A stretch of DNA of 64,000 nt from Henricia sp. BOLD:AAB3569 (GCA_037783545.1 JBBELK010000062.1:2046001-2110000); one strand, 5' to 3'. Numbered from the stretch's first letter, positions 21,220 through 33,235 are shown. Program-made: numbers and translations. Notes: generated by a model from the letters alone, not told the origin.

Positions 21220-24200
21220 AACACTAACAGCCATTTTGTGAAGCAAATTCAATTCAACGTTCGAGTTACATGTTAATCGACGTACGAAGAAAGCTTTTGC
21301 AATGTAGAACGGACATTCGTTATACAATACTAAACATGATCGCTTTGTTTGTTAACATACATGTAAAACACATGTACTGCAGTCAGACATTTTCACTCCA
21401 CGTACGTATGCAAGTTGTAGTCACAGTACACGGTACAAAACGTAGCCTACACGTACGTAGGTAGGCCTAGGCTAGGCCTATGTTATGCACAATCCTGCAG
21501 TTTGCTAAATTATCCGTACGTTGCCGCTGCCTTATAGTTCTCAGTACAGTCCATGCCATAAAGTTACCGAGATTGAAAGACATAAATCGGGTAATTATGG
21601 ACGAAATCCCTGCCCCTTTAAGTCTGATCTGTCGCCGTGGCTGCATCTGTCGCTGCTGAACGCTGTGTGTACTGTGTATACACGTATGTACGCTGTTACG
21701 TTTTTCAGCGCCAAAAAATATATCACGCCACTCAGCTGTTCTACTAATCGAACTAACTACATGTAGGCCTACCTCAACATAAGTAACAAGTATGGTGCAC
21801 AAACAGCCCAAAGCAGCTGCACAAAGGGCAAATTCTTGTTTTGTGTTCTTGGCTTGAAATACAACAAAAACAGTTTCCAGCTGACAATGGAGCCGTGCTC
21901 ATTTTCTTCAAGAAATACATATTTAACGTAAGTGTTCAGAGGGAGGGACGTCAAACCTTGGAATCTTCCAAAGCCTGACTAATTTTGTAAGGAATTAGTA
22001 TTTCACGAATTAATTAGTCATACAATTAGTCATTTGGAATTTAATTCGTCTTCCGGAACTCAGGTGACTAACATGATTAGTAATTTGGATGTGATCTAAT
22101 TATTCTTTCAAAAAAATTAGTCTTACAAAAATCTGCATTAGTCTTTGCATAAACTGAGATTAGTATTTTCCTGAAATTGGTTAGTCAAAAAATGTCCAGT
22201 TAGTCTTTTAGATTGGAAAATTAGTCACGTGTCCAAAGACTAATTTTTATTTCCAATTTGACTAATGTTTGGTGACTACTTAACTCTTACAGTGTACGCC
22301 TAGTAGAACAAACACTTCTTTGTTCCAGGAAAGGTTCAAAGCACAATGTACCTGCGCTTGCTGAAGCTTATACGTACATTCACTTAACGAAACTTGTCTT
22401 TATGTCGTCAGAAATAATTTGTGCGCACCTTGAAGTTTCGTCGATTCTATAGCTGGCGCATGCACTGTATTGTGTTTCTGGCTACAGTCCAATCAACGCT
22501 CAACAATTTATTACCACGTGATTCCAACTTTTAGTAATAATAAATCTTACGACTGTTATCTGTCGCATAATACTTGCATAATGGCCTGATACGTTCAAGT
22601 GGAAATGTGCTTTATATGTCTTTGTCATTACTTAATTCTACTTTTTAATTTATCTACTTGCAAAAGTGTCTTTAAAAGAAAAACAAACAAATATTTATTT
22701 TTAATATAAAGCTCTCTTTATTAAAAAGAAATCACATTTGCCATACTTGTTCCTTGTGAGAGGTTTTCTATTTTGATATACACTGTAGGTTATGCATTTG
22801 CTAAAACAGTGTGAAAGATGAGAGCAATTGCATATTATTAAAAATGACTTTATAGTGCGCATGCTTCGTTGTTCATCCGGCCAAAGCCACGAATGCTGTT
22901 CAGACTGGGAGTAGCAGGGTATCCTGCAATCTTGCTGAAAAATATTGCCGGCAGGAGAAGACTCGCCTATTCAAATCCAGTTATTTCACTCACAGTGTGA
23001 ATACATGTAGATAATGCCATGGTAGAATGAAAAGTCTGCGTAGTTCAACGAAATGTCGTGAGGTCGCCACCCTATTCATCAGTCATTGTTCATCAATAGC
23101 CCCATCAACATGATGGCGATGTCACGGACCTGATGACTATGCCGACATTTAGTTGTCCGACCATGGTCTGACTGCCTCTGATGACGATCACCGACGCAGT
23201 GCTCTCTTGAACGACTCCGACACCAGTCATAATGCCTCTGGTGCTTATGAGGTTGTCACTCAGAAACGTCCACAGATCACTGGCGACTGTTTAATGCCAG
23301 ATTCGTTTCTGAGAGCATGTGAGCGTCAGAGGCATTCGGACTACTCCGACACAGTACATCCTAGACGCAGTAACTGAGTCGGTGGCTCATTTTTGTTTGT
23401 TACACCACGGTTTCGTTTGTTTTTTCTTTTGGCCTAATTTTAAGTTTCCGCATTTTTTGGAAACGATGCTTTCCAGCAACTGTCCCAAAAACAACCAAAC
23501 AGACTTCCAACCTGGCCAAAAAAATTACGTACTGCATTCTAGAGTTATTCAAGGTCATTCCAGTGCATTCTGGCACTTACGATCACTGCTTGAGACGGTG
23601 TGAATGTACAAAGTTGGAGCAAGAACTTTCACTGCTCACGCTTCCGACGCCATTTTGCTTCGCCTGGTGATTGCACATTTGCATATGTGACATCCGTGAG
23701 TCAGGGAATTTTTCAACACGGAGCGAAAGTGCTAGGCTATACTGTCAACTCGATTTCAAGGCGGTATACAGTCGTATTTCGGTCCGTATTATTATTATTT
23801 TTTTACCGCACACGGTACTTGAGAAACATGTTTTCGCGCCAATATTCATGAATTCGTGGCAAGTGCACGTAATAGATAAGCACGCTTATATAGCCAACAG
23901 AAATTCGTCCATGCCGTGGTGAAAATGATTAAGTCAGGAATTTTTTTCAATAAGTATATTTTTATTCAGATGAACTGCGTTTAACCATGGTTTAACTATG
24001 TAATCTTCTGTGAGTCACGAGCATTTATACTGCATACGTAAATGTAGTGTATTTCGTAAGATAACGGTTACTTCCACTCATAGTTAAGTTCGCAAACTAA
24101 TACGCCTATACTCCACTAAACATATCCATGCAGCTGTCTTATAGGTGCACTGAAACACCAAGTAGACGAAGTTGGCATGTATCAACTTTTCCCTTTTAGT

Positions 24201-24240
24201 GAGTTTGATGCTGTGGTTGTTTGTGTCTTGTTGCGCAGAC
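21220..24240. other. Gene-free stretch with an ATTAGT-rich block
   Basis: No coding exon is recognisable. Between about 21975 and 22290 the motif ATTAGT/ACTAAT occurs roughly twenty times in AT-rich sequence, looking like a decayed minisatellite or element body. A + strand frame around 23153-23377 is open but has no recognisable domain. Confidence 0.5.
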
Positions 24241-24344
24241 GCGGATCCAGCCTCATTCAAATACAGGAATACCATGGAGTTCAGGGGGTCGGACCCCCTG
24301 AAATCCATTGTAGTATTCCTGTATTTTAATGAGGCTGAATCCGC
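24241..24344. mobile_element. Palindromic MITE (CGGATCCAGCCTCATT ends)
   Basis: The arms GCGGATCCAGCCTCATTC and GAGGCTGAATCCGC enclose a fold centred on GGGGGTCGGACCCCC, about 104 bp with near-complete complementarity. Half of the same unit occurs in both arms of the large inverted repeat (about 57318-57362 and about 63535-63582). Confidence 0.75.
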
Positions 24345-24439
24345 CACTGTTGCAGTTTGTATTTGTTGATGTACAGGTAATTTTAAAAATGTACACAGAA
24401 AAAAGACCACAGGTGCATTGTATTATTTTGCTTAATTGG

Positions 24440-24530
24440 CACAACATTTAATTGCTTTATTTTGAAATAAAAAAGTGGGTTTCTGCCAGCTAAAATCGTA
24501 TGTGATGTGTATTTACTGATATTCTGCTAC
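24440..24530 (+). repeat. Partial copy of the GGGGCCAATTTC repeat family
   Basis: TTTTGAAATAAAAAAGTGGG followed by AGCTAAAATCGTATGTGATGTG matches the second half of the repeats at 18700 and 33540. The start of the family is missing here. No gene is seen between 24530 and 25667. Confidence 0.45.
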
Positions 24531-25103
24531 ACAAACAAGGATGGAACGTACAATGGGAGCTCTGATTGGCATTTATTAGTAGGCCTACCCGATATTTCAA
24601 AATATAAAATTATTTGATAATTTTTCGAAGTGAAGCTATTGCAGAGAGGAACAAATGCATTTTCAAAAATTGTTATTATTCAATTTTGCAGGCCATACTT
24701 ATCAAACACGTTAGATTCTATGGGAGATACGACATATTTAAATCCAAATTTTACCCTTTTGTAACCAGTTGTGGAAATGACAACATTGACCATTGAATTT
24801 GCCATGCTAAACAAAATCATATGTTTTATGTAGATCCGAGGTGGGCGCCACGACATTTTTTTCTAAGCACTTTTTGGGTAGCGTCACGCGGCAACTGTAG
24901 CCAACGGCAAATATGATGGTTACCGGAATATCTTGGTCTAGAAACCAGACTACACACGCGAGGCTCAATCACAGCCTTGTACTTTCTGTACGTGGCGTGT
25001 TTTATGGGCGGGGGCTCTTTATGCTAATTGTTTAAAATGACAGCACCAAGACGTAAGCTCATTGTTTTGACGGTTGTTTTGACGGAGCAATACGACACCT
25101 AGA

Positions 25104-25148
25104 CACTATGAGCAACTAACAATTGGAATTGGGCACAAACCATTGTTG
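25104..25148. repeat. Half copy of the CACTA-type MITE
   Basis: CACTATGAGCAACTAACAAT continues as the left half of the family and stops after CCATTGTTGGG; the complementary right half is absent. A truncated or internally deleted copy. Confidence 0.65.
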
Positions 25149-25940
25149 GGCTTACAAACACTTCATACCTTTGCAGAAAATATGTAGATTAAGTAGGGGT
25201 CTTCTTCTGTAAGCTTCTTGCGTGAAAGTAATCACTTTGAAATTTGTAAGCTGAATTATTCAAACATAACAGTTCTAGGTCAAGTGAAGTCGCCGTGTAT
25301 AGAAGTCAGACTTGGGAAAGTCTAGACAAGGCGCAAAAACGGCCGTATAAAAACGGCGTTTTTTACAGGGTTATATATGATTTTTGTTTTGTTAAAATAA
25401 AAGAAAATGCTTTGAAAATTCGTTCGGAGGGGAACAAAAATCGAATTTGCTGAGAACCATGGACAATATTATCTTTAAACTATCTTGGTTCACGGTCACG
25501 GTGGTGGAAATGTGAAAAACCTCGAGGTGGGAGTTAAGTACGATCCTATATTATGTTGCACGAACGTCTGCGAAGGTAAATTACCTCATGCATGAGTATA
25601 AAGTACGACATATTTAAACAATTATCAACTTTACTCACAGAGAAGTGACAACATTTCACTTTAGATACACTACTCAAAAGAATTAAAGGAACAAGAGAAC
25701 ATAATGTTTTTGTCATGGTCTATATGGGCTACCGCTAGAACAAGAGGCATTAAAGTTATGTGAAAATCATTCAGGTGTTGTCAATTGATTCTCAAACAAT
25801 ACTCAACAATGTTGGTGAAATCATGCGTGTTTCTAACACGTGGACACGGGGGTGTCCACAGGCGTGTTCTTTTACCCTGTATAAGGTGTTGGTATTGGTA
25901 CACTTGTCATCACTAGTTGTTATCACTTCTTGCAACAAAA

Positions 25941-28923
25941 TGAAGGTTCTTCCAATTCTGTTGTTTGTTGTCTGTCTGCTGGGACTGAGTACTGGTGTTC
26001 GCCGTCAGTTAACTGAAGCTGAGGTTGCTAGAGCTGTCCAGCTCCTTGAATTTGGCAATACACAGCGTGCGGTGGCTGTACATTTTGATGTGTCCGTAAG
26101 TGTCATCAACCGGTTGTGGAGACGTTTTCAGGAAGATGGTCTGTACACCAGGAGGCCAGGACAAGGTCGCAGACGTGTGACTACCCCTCCCTAGGACCGA
26201 TACCTGAGGATCCTGGCACGTCGAAATCGACGATCTACTGCAATATCCTTAGCCACAAGCTTCCACAGGGCAACTGATGTCCGTGTTTCCAATCAAACAG
26301 TCAGGAATCGTCTGCATGAAGATGGTATGAGAGCCAGACGACCAGCCACATGCCCCATTTTGTCCGTAGTACACCGCAGAGCCCGGCTGGACTTTGCTAG
26401 AAACCATCAATTTTGGCAGATGGACCAGTGGGCACCAGTACTGTTCTCAAATGAAAGCAGGTTCACTGTTTCCTTCATTCATTCATTCATTCATTTTATT
26501 TGCCTCAATTCGTGGCCCAAAGGCCAAATTCAAGGAGACAATTACAATTTAATAAATTAAAATCCTTAACAAAAAACATCGAAAATCCTTACACACAAGA
26601 CGGCACCAAATACTTAAAAAACACAATCGCCAGACACACTATGCAAACGAATCAAAATCAAGCACAATCAGAATTTAAAATGTTGACAAAATAGGGGATT
26701 GGGCTTTGACTGAACCGTTTAGTTTTACAGGGAAACTGCGTTAACTTTTCCATATTGCGCAGGTTCCGGCCATGACATTCCCCTCTCGTGGGGGGAAGTA
26801 GATGGGCAGATCTAGGGTTTATGGCAAGACCTTTGGCAAATTTCAAACAGTGTTCTTGTCTTCTTTTTTCAAGTGTGTCCAAACCACAATGGTCAAGCGC
26901 AGCTTTGTAAGAACAATACTGATTGCCTAAAATAGTTCTGCAAGCCCGTTTCTGTATTCTTTCAAGATCATAAGTTTGTTTTTTATTCAAGCCGGATTGC
27001 CATATTGCATCCGCATACTCGACCATTGGTCTGACAAAACTGTTTATAGACAACAATTAGTTCTTCATGATCAAATCCAAACTTTTTCAGAGAGCGCAAC
27101 ATGAAAAGGCGTCTGCCAGCTTGTTTGATCATATGATCGACCTGGGCTTCCCACTTAAGATCCGCTTGAACCCATACACCCAGGACCTTCGCTTGGTTAA
27201 CATGATGTAACTTTTCAGAACCAATAAATAATTCAGTCGGAGCTGGGGCAGATTTACTAAAACAAATCTCAAGCATCTGGCATTTTGATGGGTTTAATTT
27301 AAGATGATTACATTTTGCCCAATCGTCGAGACCAACCAAATCATTTTGCAACGCACTCCTTTCATTAGTTTTCCTATTCTCGGCAAATGTAAGGTCGTCA
27401 ACGTACTTCCAATATTCAGAATGGGCATTAATAGCTGCATCGTTAATTAGGATTTGAAAAGCAAGAGGTCCTAATTTGGTGCCTTGAGGGACACCTCCAT
27501 GGAGTTCACTAAATTCTGAAGTACATTTGTTAAACTTAACACATTGTTTACGGTTCTGAAGGAAGTTGCAAGTCCAAGGGACGATGCTACGACGAACCCC
27601 GATCTGCAACATTTTATTGACGAGTACAGTATGGTCGACAAGGTCAAAGGCTTTTGAAAAGTCAGTCAAAACCATCGACCCAACGTTGCAACTTCCCTCA
27701 GCCCCTTGATGCAAAAAGTGGAGAAGGTTAACGAGATAATGATTAGTAGAAACACCAGGGACATTACCAAATTGCCTTTTATCAATGCGGTGACCAATAT
27801 CATCTGACATCCAACTACAGATAAAGTTCTCGGCAACCTTAGCAAAAATGGGTGTAAGTGAAATTGGTCGCAATTTGTCAATTAAAGGAGGATTCTGCTT
27901 CGGCACCGGAACAACAATTGCTCTTTTCCACTGATCCGGAACCACCCCAGTATCAAAGGAACAATTCAATATATTTGTCAGTGGCACACTGAGCTCATAG
28001 GCAAATTCTTTAATGAGTTTAGCGGGCACACCATCTGGGCCAGTCGCTTTATTAGGTTTGATCCTTCTAAGCACATGGTAGACATTCCAAGGGTAGAGTG
28101 TCGGGACAGGGTTATCCGCTGGTAGGTAGGCAGGGAGATCGCCCAGATCAAGATGTTGTAAATGATCGGAGATTTTGACAAACATTTCATTGATTGCATT
28201 TGCCTTGCTACCCACGTCCCTGTCATCTACACCCGGAACAGTTAACCTGAGTTCAGTACGACCTGAATTAGTGACATGTTTAATTTGCTGGTACCATCTA
28301 CGTGGGTCAGTTTTTTGTAAATTTCTAATCCGATTCGCATGGTATGAGACCTTAGCCCTATTTCAACTGTTTCAACCAATGATAGACGTGTAAGGGTTTG
28401 GAGACGGTCGGAGGAACGATATTTCAACTGCAACATTGTCGAATTTGACCACTTTGGAGGTGGATCAGTTATGGTGTGGGCGGGTATCTCCCTGGAGGGG
28501 CGTACGGACCTCGTCGTGGTAGCTGGTGGTGCACTAACAGGTTTGAGGTATCGAGATGAGATACTGGAACCTGTTGTGAGGCCATATGCTGCTGCCGTAG
28601 GTGAAAATTTCATCCTGGTGCAAGATAACGCTCGTGCACACACTGCACGAGTGTCCATGAACTTTCTTGAGAATGAGGGAATCAGCACGATGCCCTGGCC
28701 GGCAAGATCTCCTGACCTAAACCCTATAGAGCATGCATGGGACATGCTTGGCAGACGTGTTGCGGGTCGAGAACATGCTCCAGACTCTGTACAGACACTC
28801 AGAGAGGCCTTGGTTGAAGAGTGGGAGAACATTCCTCAAGACTCCATAAGACAGTTAATTTTAAGCATGCCTCGACGCTGTCAGGAGTGCATACAAGCAC
28901 GTGGAGGTCATACCAGTTACTAG
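25941..28923 (+). pseudogene. Tc1-like transposase, broken and LINE-interrupted
   Basis: The N-terminal part (to 26194) has a paired-like helix-turn-helix (RRQLTEAEVARAVQLLEFG, TQRAVAVHFDVS) and a GRRR AT-hook-like motif. The frame then breaks at about 26192 and resumes with DRYLRILARRNRRSTA. The first catalytic Asp position reads SNESRF where SDESRF is usual, so Asp is Asn. After the LINE, the C-terminal part (from about 28374) has VMVWAGIS, VQDNARAHTA with the second Asp, and SPDLNPIEHAWD with the Glu of the DD34E set, ending at 28923. If the ATG at 25941 is the start, the protein begins with a hydrophobic MKVLPILLFVVCLLGLSTG stretch resembling a signal peptide. Non-functional. Confidence 0.85.
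26473..28365 (-). mobile_element. 5'-truncated LINE (CR1/L2-like) inside Tc1
   Basis: The insertion is flanked by an 8-bp duplication ACTGTTTC (26465-26472 and 28366-28373). On the minus strand it runs 5' to 3' from 28365 to a 3' tail of (AATG)n at 26473-26500. The endonuclease is missing and the remaining frame begins just before the reverse transcriptase. The RT shows NKATGPDGVP, LTDFSKAFD, GGVPQGTKLGP and YVDD at the catalytic box. A frameshift near 27040 separates the RT from the C-terminal segment (VRPMVEYADAIWQSG). The tail type and RT motifs suggest the CR1/L2 assemblage; the clade is uncertain. Confidence 0.85.
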
Positions 28924-29556
28924 ACAATGATTAATTAACGTTTACTTTGCCAAAACGTGGACAATGTACGGATAGTCATGATAACCTGCCAGATGATTAT
29001 GTCCATATTTTTGTTCATTCATGTTTTAGTCATGTTAACAGGCTACCACATCAATAAATTTCGCCATACATTGTTGAGTATTGTTTGATAATCAATTGAC
29101 AACACCTGAATGATTTTCACATAACTTTAATGCTCTTGTTCTAACGGTAGCCCATATAGACCATGACAAAAAACATTATGTTCTCTTGTTCCTTTAATTC
29201 TTTTGAGTAGTGTATAATGAAAAGGCCCAATATATGAAGTCGTTTCTAAAATTCACAATTCCAGTTAATGCTTGAACAAAAAACTCAGAAAACGGTTTAT
29301 TTAAAATGCAACAATAAGTTGTGGATTTCCGTAGTTTGTCTGTGGATTTAAAACAAAATACACAAAGCGATAATGACACAGACTTTTCCAAGAATAAAAT
29401 TGTTTCAGAAAAATGCAACTAAAATGTTAATGTTACTTTTTAAAAAAAGTGCCCGCATATGATCGTTAATTCTCATTTCAATTCCAAATTTCAATCTTTA
29501 ACGCAATGATTGGTTAATAATGCTGGCCTGTATGTCTCGCGTCCGTATCCCGGACT

Positions 29557-29647
29557 CACTATGAACAACTAACAATGGAAATTAGGCACACACCATTGTT
29601 AATAACAATGGTTTGTGCCCAATTTCCATTGTTAGTTGCTCATAGTG
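29557..29647. mobile_element. CACTA-type palindromic MITE, copy 3
   Basis: A 91-bp palindrome (CACTATGAACAACTAAC... to ...GTTGCTCATAGTG) with a perfect ACT target duplication (29554-29556 and 29648-29650). It lies in the 3' untranslated region of the cathepsin B-like gene, with two bases of the stop codon inside the duplicated target. Confidence 0.85.
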
Positions 29648-29648
29648 A

Positions 29649-29728
29649 CTATATCTTTCTGGGTATTCCGGCGTCAATGTCATCTTCGATTCTACATTCG
29701 TCATCCCCGCGCTTGATCTTGACGTAAC
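29649..29728 (-). CDS. ctsb: Cathepsin B-like protease, last exon
   Basis: On the minus strand an acceptor (CTTTCCAG) precedes a two-base codon completion and then YVKIKRGDDECRIEDDIDAG and a short tail ending in TAG. This matches the cathepsin B C-terminus (FFKILRG, ECGIE, AG.P), except that the usual ECGIE reads ECRIE. The phase joins exactly with the exon at 34537-34665, which ends GDK plus one base. A CACTA-type MITE begins one base past the stop. The exon is 80 bases; confidence comes from motif and phase together. Confidence 0.82.
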
Positions 29729-30002
29729 CTGGAAAGAATTGATAATAGAACGAGGGCCATTTAAGTCCTCTAGCACCTTCAAAAGAAGAGCACACCGATT
29801 AAAGCCCATGAGCCACATGCACAGGGAAAAGGGGTACCAAGTCGAGGGACTAATTATCTTGTGATAGCTAAAGTGTCTTAATTTAAAGCATGTTTTTGTT
29901 GGTATAAACAAGCTCTGAGAGACCATGACAATGTAAAACAAAACGAAAAGAAATGTTTCATACTATATTATAATTGTTTTTACAAAGTTAACAAATCGTC
30001 GC

Positions 30003-30654
30003 GTTTTTCTCATACTGACGAACATGGCCAAACATGCCAAACTGCAGTTTTGAGTAATTCGCGTTTTTAGTTGGACTTATTTTTGTTCTTTTAATTCACC
30101 GTTTTTGAAAATAAAATCCCACTTTTGGGTTTAATAACCTTCTTGCTTAATGTCTAAACTTTAATTAATTACGTATTTTCCATGTATTTGATTAATATCT
30201 GAGCAGTTATAAAGCTGTGAACGTGTTCGTCGGTATAAACATAAATAAAATTCGATGCGCGTGCTGTTCGCCACCCGTAACGCTATGCACTTTCGGGTTC
30301 GTCACTATGAGAAAAACTCAAAACGTTGTTCGCCACCTCCATATGTTTAGTGTGTGTTTGAACGGCGGTCCTCCAGGTTAGCGGTTATATTACTTCATCT
30401 GGGCTGCGGACGAGACTTATCTTTATACTGATGAACACTTAGGTAATTAAGTACCATATCCACAAACTAACATTTTGTAAAATTCCATATATTTCTTTAT
30501 TTATTGAATTTTCTTACGTCAAAACAACGTTCAGCTTCGCGCGATATTTGTTGATACCCGCGCTGTTGATACAGCGCGCTGTGTTGTAATACGCAGAAGC
30601 AGTGAACGGTCACCAACCAAGATCAGAATCCATGTTCGTCAGTATGGGAAAAAC
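30003..30654. repeat. Inverted-end element with GTTCGTCAGTATG motif
   Basis: The left end GTTTTTCTCATACTGACGAA (30003) recurs inverted at 30630-30654 with one change over 25 bases. The same motif appears near 30297 and 34313. A second inverted pair (TAGGTCAGTCGGAATTTC at about 30667 and its complement at about 34141) suggests related termini on both sides of 30.0-34.3 kb. Probably a cluster of non-autonomous DNA elements in an intron of the cathepsin gene. Confidence 0.5.
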
Positions 30655-31726
30655 CTTTTAAGCGAAATGGGTAGGTCAGTCGGAATTTCGTCGTCCGTGT
30701 AGGAATGTGATACTTAACCAGACCTAAACAAGTTGAGTCCTTATTTATTGTTGAAAGTAGAAATCGATGTTAAAAAGAAATTCTGAGGGCCTTTTTCACG
30801 TTTTTGTCGTTTTTTTTTTACGCTGGAACTACTTTGTTTTCCCCAGATTCACAACAAGTGCGTCGCCATTAAACAGGAAGTCGATTGTCACACCGCGACA
30901 GACCATACTATTAGTTGTGGTATGCGTGGTTTATGAAAATTAAAGCACATTGTCAATGTATACATTATGCAACTACATGTATCATAATTGTAGCTCATAA
31001 CATTTAAAATGTTTTAACATTATGCTGTAGTAGAATAAATTCTTCTAGTTTCAAAATTTAAATCGTTGATGTATTTATATTTCTTGTGCATTTCCTGCTA
31101 TAAAATCGACCACTCTGATGATTGGCCCTTAAGTCTGGGATTCAGGCCTGTGAAATCTAAATATACGGCATTTTAACGTCATGTCAGAGAGCCAGACTGA
31201 AATGTCCTTTTCGTGTATGGCGCAGCGCCGGCCGGCCAGCACTTGCACAACAATCATGATTTTCATCGATGGATCGCGAAAGATTGCTGTGTATATGAGC
31301 AACAAATTATTCGTAAAAATAAAGTTAGTAATGAAGGTAAAAATAGTATTGTAAGCTTTATGCAGATTGATTATCCTTTTAGATGTTGCTAGCGGTCCGT
31401 GTTTGCTAATTCGTGATTTAAGTGGCATCAATTCACAACTGAAAAACACACTCCATGCACCAGCGCAGTGTACACGGTACAGTAAACAAGTGACAGCGAC
31501 AGTCGTCCCGTTTTAAGACATCTCGACCGGTCACGGTCGAAAAATTCTGAGAGAATCTGGTGGTTGATCATGGAAAAACTACTATTCACGTTCGCCAGTT
31601 GAAACTCCATGCACTAAGTCTATGGAGCATGACAAAAAGAAAAACTTGATATTTTCTCATCGTGTTTCCTAACAAAATGTTACACTTTCTGGGGCATTAA
31701 TATCATGACATTATTACTTGTATTAT

Positions 31727-31912
31727 TTATTTATTTACCACATCCAACAGCGGAGAGACCGCCAATTACAGGAATAGGAGCAAGTGTGGTTGAGTGCCTT
31801 GCTCAAGGGCACATGTGCCACGACCCGTCGCGGCCCGGAATAGAACCTACATTCTAGTACTAGCACAGGAACCTAAGTTCGACGCACTAGACCGCTCTGC
31901 CATAACACAGGA
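31727..31912 (-). repeat. tRNA-derived SINE
   Basis: On the minus strand the 5' head has the A box TGGCAGAGCGGTC (31890-31902) and B box GGTTCTATTCC (31837-31847), spaced like a long-variable-arm (Leu/Ser-type) tRNA. A non-tRNA body follows with CCTTGAGCAAGGCACTCAAC, a block I know from several animal SINEs, and an AT-rich 3' tail near 31727. Confidence 0.75.
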
Positions 31913-32149
31913 ATAATTAGTGGCGAACGTGTACGGTATTTATACCGTTCATCACAAAACATACGAGACTAAGTGTTTCTTCACAAACAATTTTTTTTCT
32001 CACTCAAAAATGTGGGTATTTCCATCAAATTTGCACTTACTGATGCTTGATGAGTCATTTCAAAAAAAGAAAAACATTCTGATTAACTTCTCAACCCTCA
32101 GTGCCATGTATTATTAATGTTAACTTGTTATTCATTTTTCAGTTCAACA

Positions 32150-32634
32150 GTGATGGGGACAAGGCACCAACCACCAAGGTGCATTAGGGGCTCAGGAAGT
32201 GAAGATTTCACTTAACTTCGAAGACTTCAGATGCAGCACATATTGTCCCAACCTGTACCTACCGTTGATGGTACAGGATGACATCGCCCGTGAACCCAAA
32301 CGTATGAGCAAGCGTCAAATGCCAACCAGGTATTCATCAAGTGATCTACAATTGTATTACACTTATAACATTGTTTAACGTCTGTATTCTAAACATCGAT
32401 TTTGAAGAATGTAGATATGGATAATAATGACAACGATTTTTTTGTATTAGTTAATTGTTTTTTTTCCTAGATCATTTTCCCGAAGAGGTGTATTTGGCAT
32501 TTGGAAGAGAGCAGCCAGCCCATGTCCACTCATTCCCAATAGGAGATGGACCCGCGAAGGTGAAAGTCGTTCCCAAATGGCATGAAGGTGATACCCACCA
32601 GCAGCAACTTCAAGACATTACGTGACTGAACAAC
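32150..32634 (+). other. Exon-like candidates, unrecognised
   Basis: Two stretches look weakly coding. One frame over about 32165-32330 reads EVKISLNFEDFRCSTYCPN and ends before a possible donor (CAG|GTATTC). Another starts after a pyrimidine tract and TAG at about 32471 and reads HFPEEVYLAFGREQPAHVHS to a stop near 32625. The phases do not obviously match, the first lacks a clean start, and no family is recognised. They lie antisense within the cathepsin intron. Chance open frames are the main alternative. Confidence 0.2.
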
Positions 32635-33235
32635 TTTTAAAATTAGAAACAGCAGCATTACATAAGTGTTACAGTACAAGTAATTAATTGTATTTCCTTG
32701 TTATTTACACTACTTGACTTGCATTCTTGTCATTTCATTCCTCATTGTATGTATTATGCAATCAGTTCATTTCTCCATTGTATGTGTTGTGCAATCATCT
32801 ACAGGTACAATAAGTTATAAATAAATCACTGAATTGTCAATGCTTTGCGGGTTGAAGCTGTTTAATAAAGTGTTAAATAATTTGGAACAGGTTTTATTTC
32901 CCCACAGTTACAGTCGTAGTAGTATGTTGATAAAGAGCCTTGTAGAAATTTAAGCCACATGCATGAAAGGTAAACAAGTGTTTTCCAAACTTAAAACACC
33001 TTCAGTTAGCAGTTTTCTTCCACAAAGAAACCATATTTACTTGAAAAAAAAATCATGTGATTGTTACCTTGCTATCAACACCTTTAGTTTTCCTTTTCTT
33101 GTCTGGTCGTGAAGTAAAATGTTGGGGCTTTAAAGATAATGAAGACTTTGATGACGACTGACATTGCAAAAGATGAGGACAGCAGTGATGGTGCAATGAA
33201 GTATTGAAAAAAGGGAAAAAAAAACTTTTTGAACT

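Larger units (their letters stand above)
25668..29212 (+). mobile_element. Tc1-like transposon interrupted by a LINE
   Basis: The ends CACTACTCAAAAGAATTAAA and their complement are flanked by TA (25666-25667 and 29213-29214), the Tc1/mariner target. The terminal inverted repeats are long, about 145-150 bp, with few differences. The body encodes a Tc1-type DD34E transposase, interrupted at 26473-28365 by a 5'-truncated LINE. Without the insert the element is about 1.65 kb, the normal size. Confidence 0.88.

Noticed and set aside
23153-23377. Open frame starting SDHGLTASDDDHRRS as a gene
   Set aside because: No proper start, splice context or recognised family; chance is sufficient explanation.
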